From NCBI GenBank assembly GCA_050309435.1, contig JBNRMJ010000016.1, positions 1 through 32,087 of the forward strand: 32,087 bases of DNA, read 5' to 3'. A model generated the notes under the pieces. It made no database searches. It was not told where the DNA came from and saw only the letters and a program-made list of their open reading frames with translations. This document shows positions 25,173 to 32,087 of the stretch, one piece after another. Position numbers and translations under genes: made by a program. Within the stretch, counting starts at the first letter, position 1. The number at the start of each line of letters is the position of its first letter. Source of the stretch: CAYXVJ01 sp050309435 (GTDB taxonomy: Bacteria; Bacillota; Clostridia; Saccharofermentanales; Fastidiosipilaceae).

Positions 25173-25208
25173 AAGAGGCAAGTCGCCCCGGCGGATTGCC
25201 TCTTTTTC
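25173..25208. terminator. Terminator after the second GH51
   Basis: AAGAGGCAA (25173-25181) pairs with TTGCCTCTT (25196-25204) around a GC-rich loop, followed by TTTTT-like sequence. It lies between convergent genes. Confidence 0.8.
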
Positions 25209-25211
25209 TCG

Positions 25212-26069
25212 CTAAATTAAGCGAAGCTGCTCCGGAGCGGCGGGAAACTCCTTCAGATAAGTAAATACCTCTCCGACATCGTGTATGATTCCGTTTTTCT
25301 CGCAGCGATCATGAAAGTATTTCATTAAAACATCGTTTCGATCACTGCGGCACTCGTAGGCATTGCCGAATGTTTTCATATAACGCTCTTTCATGCCGGG
25401 GAAGTGACGGTCCAGCGCATCGTAGAAATATTCCCTGTCGCCGTCCCGAAGCGTCGTACCCATCCCGAAACAAAGAATCCCCTTCGCGCCGGCTTCGATG
25501 CAGTAATCGAGAATTCCCTCCAGGTTCTCTTTTGTATCGTTGATAAAGGGTAAAATCGGAGAAATCCAGACAACCGTTGGAATACCGGCTTCTTTTAGCG
25601 TGCAGAGTGCTTCGAAACGTTCGCGCGTGGTGGAAACCCGGGGTTCCAGGATGCGGCAGAGATCTTCGTCGTAAGTGGTCAGGGTCATTTCGACCACGCA
25701 TTTGGCTTTCTTGTTGATACTCGAAAAGAGCTCGATGTCGCGAAGACAAGAGGCGGACTTCGTTTGAATCGACAGACCAAAGCCGTAGCGGTCGATGATT
25801 TCGACTAAGCGGCGCGTCAGGCCGAGTTTAGTTTCGCAGTGCATGTAGGGGTCGCACATCGCGCCTGTCCCGATCATGCAGGGGCTGCGTTTTCTGCGCA
25901 GCGCGTTTTCGAGCAGTTCTGCTGCGTTTTCCTTGACTTCGATGTCTTCGAAGTCATGATTCATCCGGTAGCAGCTACTGCGACTGTCGCAATAAATGCA
26001 GCCGTGCGTGCAACCGCGATACATATTCATGTATCTTATACAGCGCCGCGAGATCAGGCGGATAAACAT
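25212..26069 (-). CDS. Radical-SAM protein, spore-photoproduct-lyase-like family
   Basis: The 285-residue protein holds a radical-SAM cluster, CTHGCIYC (C20, C24, C27, a CxxxCxxC motif), followed by DSRSSCYR. This arrangement (NMYRGCxHGCIYCDSRS) marks a widespread Bacillota family related to SplB whose function is not established. Further radical-SAM features follow: the GTGAMCDPYMHCE segment, SIQTKSA, and the VVEMTLTT strand. The start is uncertain: the ATG at 26069 has only a weak site. Relatives usually carry a longer N-terminus with a WFG-type segment, so the gene may have a diverged or shortened beginning. It is transcribed against both neighbours and has no evident link to arabinose metabolism. 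Confidence 0.8.
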   Translation of the reverse strand: MFIRLISRRCIRYMNMYRGCTHGCIYCDSRSSCYRMNHDFEDIEVKENAAELLENALRRKRSPCMIGTGAMCDPYMHCETKLGLTRRLVEIIDRYGFGLSIQTKSASCLRDIELFSSINKKAKCVVEMTLTTYDEDLCRILEPRVSTTRERFEALCTLKEAGIPTVVWISPILPFINDTKENLEGILDYCIEAGAKGILCFGMGTTLRDGDREYFYDALDRHFPGMKERYMKTFGNAYECRSDRNDVLMKYFHDRCEKNGIIHDVGEVFTYLKEFPAAPEQLRLI

Positions 26070-26178
26070 GCCTGGCAGGAAGCGATTTACGTTAAAATGT
26101 ACGAAACAGGCGTTTTATGCCGATTGGCGGCGATAAACAATTACGGCCGGGTTTGGCCATCGGATATGAGGTACACGA

Positions 26179-26976
26179 GTGAAGAAAAAGTTGATTCTAT
26201 TGGACATGGACGGCACCCTTTACCGCGGAAAGACGGTTTTTCCGGCCAGTGCCCCTTTTCTGAAATGGCTGAGAGAAGACGGACGGGACTATATTTTCCT
26301 GACGAACAATTCTTCTAAAAGCTATACGGCCTATATTCAAAGTTTGCAAAGGATGGGCATCGACAGCGTTCCCGAAGATTTCATGACTTCGGTGCAGGCG
26401 ACGGCGGCCTACCTCATCGAGCACCACAAAGATCGAAAGATATATGTCCTGGGCACGAAATCTTTTTTATCCGAGCTTGCCGAAGCAGGCCTTGATGTGA
26501 CGGATCAAAGAACGGAGGATGTCAATTGTCTGGTGATCGGCTTCGATACCGAACTGTCCTTTAATAAACTCGAAGATGCCTGCATCCTCCTGAAACATGA
26601 TATTCCATATATCGCGACGAATCCCGATTGGGTCTGTCCGACCGATTACGGCTATGTCCCCGACTGCGGCTGCCTGATGCATAATCTCGAAAAAGCCACG
26701 GGTAAAAGACCCGTCGTCATCGGTAAACCCGAACCGGCGATGGTTCTGCATGCGATGAAAATGAAAGGCGTTACGCCGGCTCAGACACTGGTTGTGGGCG
26801 ATCGGATTTATACGGACGTTCTCAGCGGCATACGGGCAGGTGTCGATACCGCCCTGGTTCTCAGCGGCGAAAGCACGATGGAAACCCTGGAACAATCTGA
26901 AGATAAACCCGACTATGTCCTGCAGGATATCAAAGAGCTATGGGACAAATTAGAAAGAGGTGAACTCGATGTCTGA
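26179..26976 (+). CDS. araL: HAD-IIA phosphatase, AraL/NagD-like
   Basis: Cytoplasmic haloacid-dehalogenase phosphatase of 265 residues. Motif I is LLDMDGTLYRG (D9 nucleophile, D11 acid), motif II FLTNNSS, motif III the lysine of IGKPEP, and motif IV VVGDRIYTDV. The C2 cap between motifs II and III places it in subclass IIA with NagD and Bacillus AraL, a broad sugar-phosphate phosphatase thought to limit toxic phosphate esters. The araL name rests mainly on its pairing with araM, as in the Bacillus operon. The start is GTG at 26179 behind GAGGT. The stop overlaps the araM start by eight bases (ATGTCTGA), so the two are translationally coupled. Confidence 0.85.
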   Translation: MKKKLILLDMDGTLYRGKTVFPASAPFLKWLREDGRDYIFLTNNSSKSYTAYIQSLQRMGIDSVPEDFMTSVQATAAYLIEHHKDRKIYVLGTKSFLSELAEAGLDVTDQRTEDVNCLVIGFDTELSFNKLEDACILLKHDIPYIATNPDWVCPTDYGYVPDCGCLMHNLEKATGKRPVVIGKPEPAMVLHAMKMKGVTPAQTLVVGDRIYTDVLSGIRAGVDTALVLSGESTMETLEQSEDKPDYVLQDIKELWDKLERGELDV

Positions 26977-28315
26977 CTTAAGTGCGAAGAATTTTCGAAT
27001 CGAATCTGCGATGGGACAGTCGTTTAGCTGCTCTTGCGGTCGCGTGCATAAGACTAATCTGCGGGATTATGTGATGGAGGCCGATGCGATCGAACGTCTG
27101 CCCCGGCTGCTCGAAAAGTATGGTGCCAAACGGATTTTCATGGTAGCCGACATCAATACGATGACTGCCGCCGGAAACGAGATCGCCGAGATCTTGAAAA
27201 AGAATCCGGCATTCGATACCGGTCTATTCGTTTACGACGACGAAGAACTGGTGCCCGACGATTCGGCGGTGGCGCGACTTCGCGAAGCAGGAGAGACGTT
27301 CGGAGCGGCGGATCTCTGGCTGGCGGTCGGCTCGGGAACGCTAAATGATCTGACTCGTTTTGTCAGTCACGAGATGGGGCTGCCTTATATGGTTTTCGCC
27401 ACGGCGCCGTCAATGGACGGTTATGCATCCGGCGTATCGCCTCTGATCATCGATCGGATGAAGCAGACCTTTAACGCTCAAAGTCCCCTGGCGATCGTGT
27501 CTTCGCCGGAAGTTCTTGCCAAGGCTCCGGCCGCTATGCTGCAAGCCGGCGCGGGAGATGTCTTCGGCAAGTTCACCTCGTTATTGGACTGGTCGCTGGC
27601 CCGCATACTATTTAACGAGTACTACTGCCCCGAGATTGTCGCGATGGTGGAGCGAAGCCGCGATGCCGTCGCTTCTTCTGTGACAGCCATTCGAAAGCGG
27701 GATCCGGAGGCGATTCGTCTGCTCTTCGACGCACTCGTCGAGGTAGGCATAGCCATGGATTATTGCGGTAACTCGAGACCGGCTTCCGGTGCCGAGCATC
27801 ATCTGGCTCACTTCTGGGAGATGCAGTTTCTCTTTTCTTCCAGACATCCCGTCTTACACGGATTAAAAGTCGGCGCCGCTTTACCTGTCGTTTTGGGCGT
27901 ATACGAGCAACTGGCCTCGCTGCCCCTCGATTTTGATTTCGACGAAGCCAGACGAAAAGCCCGGCAGTTCGATGAAGGAGCCTGGCTGGAAGGCACGAAG
28001 CAGGCTTATGGTCCGGCGGCGGGCGGTATCATCAAACTCGCCGAAGACGAAGCACTTTTGTCGGTCGAAGGTCGTCTGGAAAGAATCGACAGGATCGAGG
28101 CGAAATGGCCCGAGTTGATCGCGCTTGCCAAGACCGCTCCGAGAAAAGAACGGATTGGGGAGTTGTACAAGGAACTTTCGTTCCCGGCTTCCGTGGCCGA
28201 ACTCGGTGTCGGCGAAGATCTGGTGGATCTGGCCATGACGCATGCCAGAGACCTTCGTTCACGGTATACGATTTTGCGTTTGTTCGAAGACCTGGGTATC
28301 GAGGCAAAGTACTAA
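26969..28315 (+). CDS. araM: Glycerol-1-phosphate dehydrogenase (AraM/EgsA-like)
   Basis: NAD(P)-dependent reductase of dihydroxyacetone phosphate to sn-glycerol 1-phosphate, in the iron-alcohol-dehydrogenase/dehydroquinate-synthase fold. The 448-residue protein shows the nucleotide site GSGTLNDLTRF (about 121-131) and FATAPSMDGYAS. Metal ligands D197 (GAGDVFGKF), H277 (SGAEHHLAHF) and H297 (VLHGLKVG) are in place. The N-terminus CSCGRVHKT matches AraM proteins. It is some 50 residues longer than Bacillus AraM (about 394), mostly toward the C-terminus. The ATG at 26969 with AGAGGTG upstream is preferred to the GTG at 26960. In Bacillus, araL and araM lie within the arabinose operon, so the coupling here is meaningful even though araABD are 15 kb away. 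Confidence 0.88.
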   Translation: MSDLSAKNFRIESAMGQSFSCSCGRVHKTNLRDYVMEADAIERLPRLLEKYGAKRIFMVADINTMTAAGNEIAEILKKNPAFDTGLFVYDDEELVPDDSAVARLREAGETFGAADLWLAVGSGTLNDLTRFVSHEMGLPYMVFATAPSMDGYASGVSPLIIDRMKQTFNAQSPLAIVSSPEVLAKAPAAMLQAGAGDVFGKFTSLLDWSLARILFNEYYCPEIVAMVERSRDAVASSVTAIRKRDPEAIRLLFDALVEVGIAMDYCGNSRPASGAEHHLAHFWEMQFLFSSRHPVLHGLKVGAALPVVLGVYEQLASLPLDFDFDEARRKARQFDEGAWLEGTKQAYGPAAGGIIKLAEDEALLSVEGRLERIDRIEAKWPELIALAKTAPRKERIGELYKELSFPASVAELGVGEDLVDLAMTHARDLRSRYTILRLFEDLGIEAKY

Positions 28316-28339
28316 AGCAGCAGATCGAGGGACAGCCGC

Positions 28340-30253
28340 ATGAATCAACTTTCTTTACATCATTATTTCGGATCCTCCATGATCCTTCAGAGAAACGCCG
28401 CCGTAACGCTAAAAGGTCGTGCCAGGCCCCGGGCCGGGATTCGAGTGAGTTTACATCAAGGCGACAGCCTCTTGCCGCTCGAATCATGCTTTAGCATCGT
28501 AAAAGAGGACGGCAGCTGGTCGGCGGTATTGGATGCGCGGGAAGCAGGCGGTCCCTTCAAGCTTCGCCTTTCGAGCGAAGGCGAGTCTCTTTGTCTGAGC
28601 GATATCTATTTCGGTGATGTTTTCATTCTGGCGGGTCAGTCGAATATGGAGCTGCCGTTATCGCGCTGTCCGGATAAAATGGGCCCTTTATTCGACGGCT
28701 ATGAAGATCGCCTGATTCGAGAACTAAAACCCGCTTTGGCGCCGGTCTTCGGCCGCGAGGCAAGGGACTGGCAGGATGGCGGTGTCTGGAAAGCCGCGAC
28801 AAGTGAAAATACCGGCGAAATGAGTGCTCTGGGGCTTAGCTTCGCGCGAAAGTACAGGGAGGCCTTGAATGTACCGGTGGGCCTTATCATGCTGGCTGTC
28901 GGCGGAACACCGATCGAGGCCTGGCTGCCCCCGGAGGATCTGGCAGACGAGCCGCATTGGGCCGAAATCGAATCGTGTTTTAGTAACGAGAGTTATAAAG
29001 AAAATCTCCTCGCAGCGGAAGAAGAGAGCGTTCGTGCATGGTATAGCCGGCTGGAAGACGAAACAAGGCCCGTCGTATACCCGAACGAATTCGATTTTCC
29101 GAAAAGTTTCATCGGCAGCAAGCTCGAAGACTATTGCGGTACGGTCTGGTTGAAGAAATCCTTCGACCTCGGCGAAGAAGAAGTAAATTTATACCATAAA
29201 GGCCTGCTCCGGCTCGGCAGTATGATAGATGCCGATTCAGTTTACTTAAACGGAACATTCATCGGCGAGACAAGCTATCGCTATCCGCCTCGCAGATATC
29301 CTTTGCCGGAAGGCGTGCTTCGCCCGGGAACTAACGAGCTCGTCGTCCGACTGATGATTCATCGGGGCCGCGGAGGCATCGTGCCGCGTCTCTTTTACGG
29401 CCTCGAGGCCTCGGGTTCGCGACTGGATCTTTCGGGGCGCTGGTCTTTTTCCATGGGCAGAGCCATGCCTCCCATGCCCGCTACCACGACGCTTCATTAT
29501 CTGCCATCCGGCTTGTATCAGGGACAGCTGGCGCCGATCCGAAAGCTGCCCGTTACGGGAAGCCTCTGGTATCAGGGGGAAGGAAACGACAGCAGGCCCG
29601 ATAACTATGAAGCACGTTTCCGTCAGCTGATCCGCATGTGGAAAAAAGAGTTCGGAGAGAAGACTCCATTTGTATATGCGCAGCTTAGTGCCTACGAAGA
29701 TCCCGCCGGCCTCATCGCCGGAGATGCCTGGGCGAAGATCCGGGAAGCGCAGAGGCAAGTCGAAGATATGCCGGGAACAGCCATGATCGTTACCGTTGAC
29801 TGCGGGGAAAGAGACGACTTGCATCCTCAGGATAAATGGACTCCGGGTGTTCGAGCCGATCGGGCTATGCGCTCACTGCTGGGTCGTCTGAAAGATGGCG
29901 AGGTCGCCAAAGGTCCCGAGATCGAGTCTGTTTCCCGGACCGATGACGGCCAAATCGAAGTAAAGATCCGGGCCAATGACGAGTCTTTGGAATTTCCCGA
30001 TAACTTGCGGGAAGCCATGCGCGTATACCACGAGGAAGAGAAACGCTGGGTGATGCCGGAGGAGATCAAGATCGAAGATGAGAAAATTCTCGTAGAAGGC
30101 GATAAAATCCGTTACAACTACGAAGCCGCTCCCGTTGAAATCCAGATACGGAACAAATCGGGCCTTCCTTTGCCGCCTTTTGAGGTCTCGCGAACGGATG
30201 AAACCAAACGTTTTTCTGCAGATAGGTATAATGATAAGAGCATTGACGCTTAG
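28340..30253 (+). CDS. SGNH-type carbohydrate O-acetylesterase (sialate O-acetylesterase family)
   Basis: Esterase of 637 residues that would remove acetyl groups from sugars. The catalytic Ser101 lies in FILAGQSNMELPL. Further blocks are LAVGGTPIEAWLP (about 185-197), SLWYQGEGN (about 408-416) and the Asp/His pair in RDDLHPQDK (D492, H495). A jelly-roll domain resembling the GH2 sugar-binding fold is inserted at about 265-370 (GTVWLKKSFDL, DSVYLNGTFIGET). The N-terminus is a beta domain and the last 100 residues another. This domain order is typical of bacterial family members, which often deacetylate xylan or pectin fragments rather than sialate. No signal peptide, so it acts on imported oligomers. 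It lies 24 bases after araM behind GAGGGA. Confidence 0.85.
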   Translation: MNQLSLHHYFGSSMILQRNAAVTLKGRARPRAGIRVSLHQGDSLLPLESCFSIVKEDGSWSAVLDAREAGGPFKLRLSSEGESLCLSDIYFGDVFILAGQSNMELPLSRCPDKMGPLFDGYEDRLIRELKPALAPVFGREARDWQDGGVWKAATSENTGEMSALGLSFARKYREALNVPVGLIMLAVGGTPIEAWLPPEDLADEPHWAEIESCFSNESYKENLLAAEEESVRAWYSRLEDETRPVVYPNEFDFPKSFIGSKLEDYCGTVWLKKSFDLGEEEVNLYHKGLLRLGSMIDADSVYLNGTFIGETSYRYPPRRYPLPEGVLRPGTNELVVRLMIHRGRGGIVPRLFYGLEASGSRLDLSGRWSFSMGRAMPPMPATTTLHYLPSGLYQGQLAPIRKLPVTGSLWYQGEGNDSRPDNYEARFRQLIRMWKKEFGEKTPFVYAQLSAYEDPAGLIAGDAWAKIREAQRQVEDMPGTAMIVTVDCGERDDLHPQDKWTPGVRADRAMRSLLGRLKDGEVAKGPEIESVSRTDDGQIEVKIRANDESLEFPDNLREAMRVYHEEEKRWVMPEEIKIEDEKILVEGDKIRYNYEAAPVEIQIRNKSGLPLPPFEVSRTDETKRFSADRYNDKSIDA

Positions 30254-30267
30254 GCCGGAGGTAAATA

Positions 30268-31218
30268 ATGATTGAACAATTGAACGGTATGCATGAGACT
30301 GTCCGATTTTCCGACGACGGAAGTGTCCGAATCTATCACAATGTGGAGAAGGAAGGTTATCCCCTGCACTGGCACAGCGCCTGCGAGGTGGTCATGCCTC
30401 TTCGCGAAGGCTATACGGTAATTTGTCAGAATAATCGCATCGACATGAAACAAGGCGACATCCTCTGGATCGGAGGCGGCGTGCTCCATGAGATTCTGGA
30501 ACCGGAGGGCGGAGGCGAACGCTTGTATGTCCAGTACGATCCACGGACCCTAAACGAATTTTCCGAGTTCTCGGCTATCGCGCCGATGTCAGCGCCTGCG
30601 ATCTTCGTCACGAAAGAAAGCATGCCGGAAATGCATGATAAATTGCAGGATATTCTACTTGGTGTTCTTCGCACGGAAATAGAACGCGGCTATTTCAAAA
30701 ATGTCTCGATTTATGCCGATATGATGAAGTTTAACGCTATTCTCTTCAGTGCCCTGTTAAACGACCAGGCCATGAAGGCCAAACTGGTCATCGCATCCGA
30801 AGACGACTCGAAGCAAAGCTGGGATGCCAATCACATGAGCATTATCTACGGCAGTTGCAACTACATTCGCTCTCACTGTCACGAACCTTTGAATCTGGAT
30901 CAGGTTGCCGATAAAACCGGCTTCAGTAAGTATTATTTCTCCCGCCTCTTCAAGACTTATACCCAGATGAGTTTCATCGAATATTTGAACCGTTGTCGTG
31001 TCAGCGAAGCGGAAAAACTACTGGCCGATCCGAGCAAGACGGTAACGGAAGTGGCGATGGACTGCGGCTTCAACAGTATTTCCACTTTTAACCGTGTGTT
31101 TAAATTGACCAACAACTGTACGCCGGCCGAGTACCAGCGCCTGGCCCACCGGATCAACGCGGGCGGAAAACCCCATGGCATCGAAAAACACATCAACGAG
31201 TTCGTACATAACAATTAG
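30268..31218 (+). CDS. AraC-family transcriptional regulator
   Basis: One-component regulator of 316 residues, in the usual size range. The N-terminal cupin-like sensor starts near 20 and carries the PLHWHSACEVVMPL strand, where histidines often contact the ligand pocket. The C-terminal DNA-binding domain (about 207-290) holds two helix-turn-helix motifs, LDQVADKTGFSKYYFSRLFK and VTEVAMDCGFNSISTFNRVFK, ending with the TPAEYQ signature. The ATG follows GGAGGT, and the gene starts 14 bases after the esterase stop, so they share a transcript. Likely targets are the beta-xylosidase gene just downstream or its own operon. Ligand unknown. A terminator follows. Confidence 0.92.
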   Translation: MIEQLNGMHETVRFSDDGSVRIYHNVEKEGYPLHWHSACEVVMPLREGYTVICQNNRIDMKQGDILWIGGGVLHEILEPEGGGERLYVQYDPRTLNEFSEFSAIAPMSAPAIFVTKESMPEMHDKLQDILLGVLRTEIERGYFKNVSIYADMMKFNAILFSALLNDQAMKAKLVIASEDDSKQSWDANHMSIIYGSCNYIRSHCHEPLNLDQVADKTGFSKYYFSRLFKTYTQMSFIEYLNRCRVSEAEKLLADPSKTVTEVAMDCGFNSISTFNRVFKLTNNCTPAEYQRLAHRINAGGKPHGIEKHINEFVHNN

Positions 31219-31241
31219 CCTTTACCGGCAGCTTTTCATCC

Positions 31242-31275
31242 AAAGCAATCGCGATTTTCGTGATTGCTTTTTTAG
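31242..31275 (+). terminator. Terminator after the AraC-family gene
   Basis: A 12-base stem with one G-U pair (AAAGCAATCGCG at 31242-31253 with 31259-31270) and a short loop is followed by TTTTT. It separates the araL-araM-esterase-AraC operon from the beta-xylosidase gene. Confidence 0.85.
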
Positions 31276-31386
31276 GTAAAAAACGCAATTATTGAAGCAA
31301 GCGAGGCAAGAATTCAAGAGTCATTTCCGGGATCGTTTGCTAGAGTGGGTTATAACGAATCATTTTGCAAAGGAAAGGTGAAGCCG

Positions 31387-32087
31387 ATGTCACGACTAAA
31401 ACCCGCCTACAACTTAGACAGCCGCGAGCGGGAGGATGCACTTCGCGCGAAAGCCCGCGCTCTGGTTGCCAAGATGACACTGGAGGAGAAGGTATCTCAA
31501 ACGCTGAACCACGCCGCCGCGATTCCGAGACTCAACGTTCACGCCTACGACTGGTGGAACGAGGCTCTGCACGGTGTCGCCCGCGCCGGTATCGCCACCG
31601 TCTTCCCGCAGGCGATCTCGCTGGCCGCCGCCTTTGATACCGAGCTTCTGGGAGAAATCGCCGATGTGATCGCCGTCGAAGGTCGTGCCAAATTCAATGT
31701 CCAGCAGAAATACGGCGACACTGATATCTATAAGGGTCTTACATTCTGGTCGCCCAACGTAAATATCTTTCGTGATCCCCGCTGGGGCCGCGGTCACGAG
31801 ACCTACGGCGAAGATCCTTATCTGACAACACAGCTGGGTGTTACTTTTATCCGCCATTTACAAGGCAACGGCAGCCCGGTCCTGAAAGCTCTGGCTTGTG
31901 CCAAGCACTTTGCCGTGCATAGCGGACCCGAAGCCAAGCGCCACTCGTTTAATGCGATTGCCACGAAGAAGGATATGGCCGAAACCTATCTGCCTGCCTT
32001 CGAAGCGGCGGTGAAGGAAGCCGGCGTGGAAGCGGTCATGGGCGCGTATAACCGCACGAACGGGGAACCCTGCTGCGGCAGCCATAC
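31387..32087 (+). CDS. GH3 beta-xylosidase, N-terminal part (runs off the window)
   Basis: An ATG at 31387 behind AAAGGAAAGGTG opens a frame that stays open to the window end, giving 233 residues of a larger protein. It begins MSRLKPAYNLDS, then KMTLEEKVSQTLNHAAAIPRL, VHAYDWWNEALHGVARAG and VNIFRDPRWGRGHETYGEDPYL. CAKHFAVHSGPEAKRHSF and MGAYNRTNGEPCCGS follow. DWWNEALHGVAR and KHFAVHSGPE are the marks of bacterial GH3 exo-beta-xylosidases and set it apart from the beta-glucosidase-type GH3 at 17620. The nucleophile Asp would lie just beyond the edge. No signal peptide. It is separated from the AraC gene by a terminator, so it should have its own promoter, possibly around the TATAAC near 31352, under AraC-family control. 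Confidence 0.9.
   Translation, partial: MSRLKPAYNLDSREREDALRAKARALVAKMTLEEKVSQTLNHAAAIPRLNVHAYDWWNEALHGVARAGIATVFPQAISLAAAFDTELLGEIADVIAVEGRAKFNVQQKYGDTDIYKGLTFWSPNVNIFRDPRWGRGHETYGEDPYLTTQLGVTFIRHLQGNGSPVLKALACAKHFAVHSGPEAKRHSFNAIATKKDMAETYLPAFEAAVKEAGVEAVMGAYNRTNGEPCCGSH

Noticed and set aside
26070..26178. Search for a promoter ahead of araL
   Set aside because: TAAAAT-like boxes occur but no -35 box at the right distance, and no CTTGTC or cre element, so none is annotated.

Overview
The window looks like chromosome of a plant-polysaccharide-degrading anaerobic bacterium, most likely a low-to-mid GC Bacillota (Clostridia-like). The grounds are strong AGGAGG-type ribosome binding sites, a GntR/LacI-hybrid AraR repressor, an LplB/YtcP/YtcQ-type sugar ABC importer without its own ATPase, and araL/araM homologues as in the Bacillus arabinose operon. 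There are no rRNAs, tRNAs, CRISPR arrays, insertion sequences or phage genes. Nearly all of the window is one L-arabinose and pentoside utilisation island. It is unfinished at the right edge, where a beta-xylosidase gene runs off the end.

Layout, left to right. 1-82 (-) is the start of a probable AlkD-like DNA alkylation repair gene. 83-631 is a long regulatory region with a strong promoter and two cre/LacI-type palindromes. 632-4166 (+) is an ABC importer operon (two permeases and a lipoprotein binding protein), ended by a strong terminator. 4343-5380 (+) is a LacI-family regulator with its own promoter. 12570-5479 (-) holds araR, araA, araB, araD and a GH42 beta-galactosidase/arabinopyranosidase. 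12950-17511 (+), divergent from araR, holds GH51, GH31 and GH43. 21992-17620 (-) holds GH127 and GH3. 22233-25156 (+), divergent from GH127, holds a GH27 beta-L-arabinopyranosidase-like enzyme and a second GH51. 26069-25212 (-) is a radical-SAM protein of the spore-photoproduct-lyase type. 26179-31218 (+) holds araL-like and araM-like genes, an SGNH (sialate O-acetylesterase-type) esterase and an AraC regulator. After a terminator comes the GH3 beta-xylosidase at 31387.

How it works together (inference). Oligosaccharides enter through a binding-protein-dependent importer, possibly the one here. Cytoplasmic exo-glycosidases then strip them; none of the hydrolases shows a signal peptide. The enzyme set appears to cover L-arabinose in all four ring/anomer forms: alpha-furanose (GH51 x2, GH43), beta-furanose (GH127), beta-pyranose (GH27 with a D-I substrate motif) and probably alpha-pyranose (GH42). 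GH31 and GH3 enzymes and an esterase handle xylose, glucose and acetyl decorations. Free L-arabinose goes through AraA, AraB and AraD to D-xylulose 5-phosphate.

The most interesting regulatory signal is a repeated CTTGTCTG-type element. It occurs as direct repeats 22 or 24 bp apart in the two divergent intergenic regions (12.6-12.9 kb and 22.0-22.2 kb). It overlaps the -35 boxes of araR and of the GH27 operon, and I propose it as the operator of the local AraR. The importer and its LacI regulator are visibly AT-richer than the rest and carry different operators, so they may have a separate history.
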